Made by a program: the position numbers and the translations under genes. A stretch of DNA of 64,000 nucleotides from Atopsyche davidsoni (taxonomy: Eukaryota > Arthropoda > Insecta > Trichoptera > Hydrobiosidae): contig JAILWY010000027.1 of assembly GCA_022113835.1 (NCBI GenBank), forward strand, positions 5,210,501 to 5,274,500. Reading direction: 5' to 3'. This document shows positions 58,625 through 64,000 of the stretch, piece by piece. How positions within the stretch are numbered: position 1 is the first letter of the stretch; every line of letters starts with the position of its first letter. The notes below the pieces were generated by a model. That model ran no database searches. It had not been told where the DNA came from and saw only the letters and a program-made list of their open reading frames with translations.

Positions 58625-58844
58625 AGGATGTACCAAAATTAACGCAAGATTTGAATTTGTCGCCATTTTTGCAGTAAAGTTTTGGGAACACATAAATAAA
58701 AAAAAAACAATTTGACAGCTGACAGTGAATTTGAATTATAGGACAACGTGTCTTCATCAAAAATAATGAAAGCTTGGCAGCCTTTTAAAACTTTACTGCA
58801 AAAATGGCGACAAATTCAAATCTTGCGTTAATTTTGGGACACCT
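58625..58844. mobile_element. TA-flanked MITE, 220 bp
   Basis: Arms of about 58 bp at each end are almost identical inverted repeats. Left reads AGGATGTACCAAAATTAACG, right (inward) AGGTGTCCCAAAATTAACGC, and both continue through GCAAGATTTGAATTTGTCGC to GCAGTAAAGTTTT. TA lies at both borders. The interior is about 100 bp and non-coding. The near-identity of the arms suggests a fairly recent insertion. The ends resemble Tc1/mariner-derived MITEs. Confidence 0.85.
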
Positions 58845-58888
58845 TTATAAGTATGCTGATGAGTGAAACGTATTTTTTGATACTTAAA

Positions 58889-59175
58889 GCATTACTAGTT
58901 TCGACCATCACACTTCGTCATCTTAAACAAATTGAAATGCACATCACTATAACCAGCTATGATCCAACTAAAAGCATAACCCTCAGCTGAACGTAATCTA
59001 GTCCCACATACCTGTAAATCGGATTTTTATTGTTACTATTATCCCGATAGTTGTATTTAAATGTATGTTATTTGTAAATTTTGTATTTTGCATCTGAAGA
59101 TGATCAAGTGTAATGGTCGAAACTAGTAATGCTTTTAAAATAAACTCATGGGAAGTAACAAAAAATACCTTTATT
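58889..59175. mobile_element. Inverted pair of hammerhead-like motifs
   Basis: Two copies of the GGTCGAAACTAGTAATGC module face outward: minus strand at 58926-58889 and plus strand at 59088-59134. The sequence after the right copy (AATAAACTCA and onward to about 59175) resembles the right arm of the 28.8-kb element. The left copy has lost the CTGANGA box; the right one keeps it. This is a rearranged member of the same family, directly adjoining the MITE at 58625-58844. Confidence 0.65.
59088..59134 (+). ncRNA. Hammerhead-ribozyme-like motif
   Basis: Stem I strand GCAT, box CTGAAGA (position 7 of the hammerhead core tolerates any base), one extra T, stem II GATC-loop-GGTC (one G-U pair), GAAA, ACTAGT, triplet GTA and stem I partner ATGC. 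It has the same architecture as the 28.86-kb copy, including the extra T, with compensating or tolerated changes in the loop and stem. Confidence 0.55.
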
Positions 59176-60690
59176 CATCAATGATATGGATTTATTAGGA
59201 TGTGATTGCTAACTATAATCTTGTTTGTTTGAAATATTTTGAGAATGTATAGTATAATTATATCAAAACATACTTGAATTAAACCGCGAAAGGTTTTGAA
59301 TTAATGCACGCTTTTGATGAGGAGACTAATCAACCTGATGCTGGTAATTACTTTGGATGGGAAAAGTATCCACAGTATCAAAACAGCCATGATACTACTT
59401 GTAGCGTAACAAATATACTCTATTTTGACGCGTTTTTGTGAATCTTAATTATCAATGCGAAATGTCGAAATGTTTTGAACCTTTTTTTCAAATTATTTAT
59501 TCAATGTTTTAAAAAACTATGCTTTTACAACATGTTAAGTTTAAAAAGGAATCATCAAGTAACTAAGTAGCTATTGCCGTTAACTCATACAAAACATTTG
59601 TTCTTATATAAATTAATATTATAAAACCAAGAAATTCACACTAAAGTACTTTTATTGTTTAAAAAGCATATATCTGGAAGTCCCCGATATCCAAGAAAAC
59701 TTCGAAAAGGCGATTCAATGGTAACGACCTAACTAAAGGCTGAGAAGAATAATATATAAAAATATATAGTTGACTTGCACAGCAAGAGGTAGATTAAAGT
59801 ACAACACAGAATACGACTCTCGTTTTCGTCTCACCCATAAAAGCAATAAGCAAAAAGCATATATTTACATAAAAGTTTATGGTATGAAAAATTCGCGTCT
59901 CCTGTGTGGTATGGTATGATAGGGACGTCATAAAGATCTTTAACGTGTCATTGGATCGTAGTTTCCAGAATCCAATGTCGCATGTACTGCAGATGGAAAT
60001 TCGTATCCTAACGTTAAAAGCAAAATATAGCCCAATGCTTACTGTATTATTGGTTCGTATAAAGTGAAACGTGACTTTGATGGTTTTCTTTGTGCTTTGA
60101 AGGCAATCTTAGAAAAATAAAATAATTGCTAATTGATAAACAAATCTTAGAATAATAAACCAATTCAACTAAGATCACACATCTTACGAGTCAACTGGCG
60201 AGATAAAAAACTGACTTTTTAATTTACTATGGTTTGTTTGCATACTGATTGCACGTTGGTCAACGACAAAAGCTTTAAAATGTTTATAATGAATATCTTA
60301 TTAATACATTGCTTTAATGTTAGGTGTAAAGATATGTTAAAAAACACGTGAAACATAAATTTACAACGCATTGTTTCGAAGGTGCTTTTATAATTTAATA
60401 TAATTGCGAGCGTACAACAGGTTACAGGTTTAAAACACCCAAGAGGATGCATGTTGGTTAACGGTTCATTCACACGAAAATATCAAATAGAATATTTTAC
60501 AAAATTTTCATTGATAAACAGTATACACAAACTAAGTATTTATCAAAAATTATAAACTACAATATATTTATAAATATTCGGTGGTCTTGTGTGTATTTTT
60601 TTTTTAAATTTAATCTCACGTAGTTCAAATTGAATTATGCGCGTAAGTAAAAAAATAACATAAAGCTCGAGTTTTGCCAATTAAAATTCC
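59176..60690. other. AT-rich intronic stretch
   Basis: Nothing recognisable on either strand. Confidence 0.5.
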
Positions 60691-60759
60691 GAACACAACC
60701 TCGTCGAAAATACGGATTAAAATACTTGGAAAGGTCTGCCACACGGCGCTAGATATTTT

Positions 60760-60960
60760 CACCTGTGAAATTTGCAAGAGGCGGACGGACCCCACTTCGT
60801 AGCGGGAGCATTTTTTTTTTTAATTTTTGAAACAAATCATTCTGGCGAGCCCCGAGAACGAAATCCCCCCTCGCCGATATAAATAAATCATAGGACCGCC
60901 GGCGACGATGGCCGCGCGTCCCATGGACGAGGTCCTTCACGTCCTCGTCTAATACACGAC
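60760..60960. promoter_or_regulatory. GC-rich island with TATA-like box
   Basis: A GC-rich patch contains GATATAAATAAATC at about 60877-60890, followed about 20-30 nt later by GACGATGGCCGCGCG. A small plus-strand ORF (MAARPMDEVLHVLV) ends in an inverted repeat, GACGAGG/CCTCGTC. The layout could be a core promoter, but no gene downstream supports it. Confidence 0.2.
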
Positions 60961-61739
60961 CCTGGGAAACTTTTCAGAGTTGGAGAGCTATGGAATCTGG
61001 ATTCCAATCCGAGAATCGAACAAAGCACCGATCCCCGGGGATTTAATGTATTTTTGGTATTTCGCTTTGTTCGATTAGAACTTTAGATTAAAACAGTTTA
61101 AGGTTTATTAAAAAGAATTCGTTACTGTCGAATCGTAGCTTGAGGCCTGAACTTATATGTAAAGCCGGACGGTAGAGAGAAAGATCGACCTTCTGTTAGG
61201 TCAATATTATTCAGCAGTGAAATCCGGGGGTAACATAAACTTGACTAAAGACTGCGTATAAATATTGTTGGTTTCCTCGCTTTTAAAATAAACATTTCAT
61301 TAAATTTCGACTACACAACCCAATTAGATATTTTTTTAATTAAATAAATAGCCGTTTTCTTTGTAAAATGAAAATAAGTGGCCTTCAAAATCAACGACTG
61401 TCTTATAAAAGCTATCAAAAATAAATTTGCAATATATACGACATAAAATTTCTTCTTTACTTTTATTAGACTTTCACTGCTTCAAAACACATGCACACTG
61501 TCGATATAAATGCAAAAAAAATATTTTATTTAATAAATGCGTGATATCAAATAATATTATATTCAAATATAAAAGGAATCTATAAAAGTGGGAAGGGGTT
61601 AGTATAAAGGCTGTTGTTAATTTTATTCTTCTCTATAAGGGGTCATGGTTGCTCTAGGGAGGGGCTAGAATGATTTTCATTTATAATAAATAAATTATAT
61701 ATATATATATATATATCAAAAATAATTACTGGAAGCCAG

Positions 61740-61915
61740 TTGAAGTCAAGTTATGTCTCGGGGAAGTTGCGGCTGAGCCCGGGGCAGGTCGCCGGCAGAC
61801 TCAGATAGTTGTGTGATTATTGACGACTGCCGTCACAAACTTGGAATAATTAATCGACTTGGAGCGTAAGTAAGCTGTATTGTCGCCGACGACACCATGA
61901 ACTTCCCGAGGCAAA
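61740..61915. other. GC-rich patch with spaced inverted repeat
   Basis: CTCGGGGAAGTTG near 61758 and GAACTTCCCGAG near 61901 form an imperfect inverted repeat about 140 bp apart. Between them is AATTAATCGACTTGG with homeodomain-type TAAT sites. No coding frame is convincing. It may be a conserved non-coding element; this is inference. Confidence 0.25.
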
Positions 61916-61991
61916 TTAATTATATTCATTAGTTTTCAAGCGTGCTTCTTATAAGCTTTCTAACTTCTCCGTTGGGTGTGAAAACGCTCAT

Positions 61992-62060
61992 CGAGCCATT
62001 CCGGTAGTTAATACGTTTGCCTGCTGATTACGGGATACATAGTCCAAGTCCAGGCAGAGC
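61992..62060 (+). repeat. Degenerate tRNA-like SINE fragment
   Basis: TCGAGCCATTCCGGTAGTTAA is box-A-like and ATAGTCCAAGTCCAGGCAGA is box-B-like, at tRNA spacing, with CCTGCTGATTACGGG in the anticodon position. This is the usual arrangement of insect tRNA-derived SINE heads, strongly diverged here. Confidence 0.4.
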
Positions 62061-64000
62061 AATAAGATGTTTTTATTTAAATTTAGTTTAATTGTAAATA
62101 TTCTTCAGGTTTCAGAGAAGAAAGATCTTCGAGAGAAAAAAAATCCCTTTCAGGCAAGTTTACTTCCGTGAAAAATGTTTGTAAGCAATATATGTCTACA
62201 ATTATTTAACCAAATCAAGCATGTTTAAATACCTATAAATAATTTTCGTATATGTTTGTACGTTTCCTCACAATTTAGATTCAGTGTGCTACATAAAGAA
62301 GTAGAGCATTCGGTTCGTTTGAATATCACCTGAATAAATAGAAATGTCTCGGATTTTTTTTCAGATCTTTTTAAAAAGGTAAAGAACTTTGAAAAATCTA
62401 TGTGATACAAAAATGTGAAATGTCGGCCGATTTTTTTCACAGGCGAGCGAGCATAAAGATTTGAAAGAAGCTTTATATTCGGGTATTGCTTTCTCGTTTG
62501 TTCCACAGCCCTGTGCTTAACTCAATATAATGTTGTCGTAATATTACGCAAAAACAAAAAAATATTCAGAAAAACAAATCAAATATTTTTTTAAATAAGC
62601 TTGTGTATTTTATAACATTTTTGAAGAAACGGAGAAGATCTTAAGACCTCGGTTGTAATATTTCACGTATAGATATGTATAAAAATTCTGAATTTTTTGC
62701 ACATACATGGATTTTCTTGCCTTTATTCTTCTTGTTGGCTTAGTGACTTGGATCAGCAGTCCGCTAGTTAGAAGCTGATACAATTAGATTCATGATTTCA
62801 ATTATTTTTACTGAGTTTTTAATAACGGACTAAAACAACTAATACAAATACATATAATTATTTTTTCAAACTAAAACCACACCAGCTAAGAGTAGATCAA
62901 AGAAGATGTAATAAATTTAGTTGCTAGTTGGTATTTTATAAAAGACTGAAAAAAATTCATTACTTTAAAACGCATATTTTTCATGAGCCTTTCTCGCAAA
63001 ATTAAATATTAAAATAATATAAAGAAGAAGCTGGAGCCAATATAGATTACGTAGTCCAGGCTCTTCTTTAAAAAAAAACAGTTTAGATATACAGGAAACA
63101 TGGTATATTGGTGTCGTACTTAATATTTAGTACTGCAGTAGTACGTTTAAAATTTGTTTGTTGAAAACTAAGCACTTTTTTACCGTAAAATATATGAAAT
63201 AAAAATTAATTCATCTATCTTTTTATAACAAAAATTTGTCTTGTAAAAAAAATCAAGACCAAAATGATTTCTTATAATTCTTGCCTTGAATTTATTTATA
63301 TGAGTAAGTGGTACTACTTTTAATTCAGCAATAAAACAAAGAAATAAATGTATTTCTAGGGTTTTTGAAATATCATAAACGTATAGATTCTTATGTAAAT
63401 GGTATTTTCTCAAATAAATACAATAGACTAACTACATATAAAAAGTTTTGAATGAATTAATAAAAACCGATTAAAAAAAAAACGTGTATATAACAACCTT
63501 GCTTTGAGAGTAAGAACATTATATAATGTATAATTTTCGTAGTCTTTCGATACTCGTCCATATAATATCGGCTCGCCGAGTTCTGGATATATCGACGAGG
63601 CGCGGTATAAAGTTCCAAGCGGGTCCTTGCCGCGCAATCTGCGGCACCATGCGGGCCCGCGCGGGGCTGGAGCAGAGGTAATTTTTCAAGTCAAACAGCC
63701 GGAGGAAAATAAATATTCATTCACCTCGGCCCAGCGGCGAGGAGATGTGAAAGAAAATGGCTTAAAGGCGCCGCCGACTTTATAATAACGAGTGCAGCTT
63801 TACGTTGCGGGGACGAGCGTGCCCTTATACCTGCTAGATGCTCTTTTGAACAACTAAATACTCTACTGGTAGCATTTTTCATAAGAAATTATATCAAACA
63901 TAATTATTTGTATGAAAATATAAAAGGCCTTAGAGAGGGAAAAAAAGTGCAAAATCTTACCTAAGAGCTTAAATTTGTTAATATTTTTATTTTGTTTTAA
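62061..64000. other. Intronic end of the window
   Basis: AT-rich to about 63,550. A GC-rich patch at 63,570-63,830 then contains, on the plus strand, CACCATGCGGGCCCGCGC followed by a donor-like CAGAG|GTAATT, and further on GGCGCCGCCGACTTTATAAT. No CASK N-lobe exon (GxGxFSxV or VAIK-type lysine motif) is present on the minus strand. Confidence 0.4.

Noticed and set aside
54428..64000. CASK N-lobe exons
   Set aside because: No glycine-rich loop, VAIK-type lysine or equivalent segment is present on the minus strand; the GC-rich patches there do not translate to kinase sequence.
1..64000. CRISPR arrays, bacterial operons or phage genes
   Set aside because: The window is plainly eukaryotic, with spliced genes and insect transposons. 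The only regular array (51-bp units) has no repeat-spacer structure.

Overview
This is a eukaryotic, almost certainly insect (arthropod) genomic window. It is AT-rich, with about 2 kb of recognisable coding and transposon-coding sequence in 64 kb, very long introns and many small insect-type transposons. The order of insect is not resolved from what I can see.

The one gene I can identify is CASK, the MAGUK scaffold and Mg2+-independent pseudokinase, on the minus strand. Six constitutive exons are present, at 54238-54057, 28570-28395, 28105-27983, 25892-25700, 22402-22287 and 5438-5289. They have consensus splice sites, compatible phases and no stop. Together they encode the second half of the CaM-kinase-like domain, the calmodulin-binding tail, L27N and the start of L27C. 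The kinase N-lobe exons lie beyond the right edge. The rest of L27C and the PDZ, SH3 and guanylate-kinase exons lie beyond the left edge. A seventh candidate exon at 40306-40238 is 69 nt long, phase 1-1, with good splice sites. It would insert 23 residues into the kinase activation segment and is the most interesting gene-level observation.

Everything else is intron. Identified mobile DNA: a non-autonomous hAT with an exact 8-bp target duplication (5541-6248); hairpin elements carrying a hammerhead-ribozyme-like core, Penelope-type (9610-9859, 28738-28958, about 58889-59175, and a flank fragment at 6884-6930); a composite tRNA-SINE/foldback element bounded by a 12-bp duplication (11685-12246); an internally deleted mariner of DD41D type (24669-25208) with a second copy of its 3' end at 25463-25588; a 220-bp TA-flanked MITE (58625-58844); a foldback element (45839-45985); and possible LINE fragments. 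Tandem arrays include six 51-bp units with exact spacing (about 16940-17245) and a degenerate CACGTG-rich array abutting the 54-kb CASK exon.

The exons are strikingly GC-rich against the AT-rich background. Other GC-rich islands of 100-300 bp (8.9-9.2, 10.1, 15.7, 45.5, 46.4-47.2, 54.3, 58.3-58.6, 60.8, 61.8 and 63.6-63.8 kb) are therefore candidates for unrecognised exons, promoters or regulatory elements.
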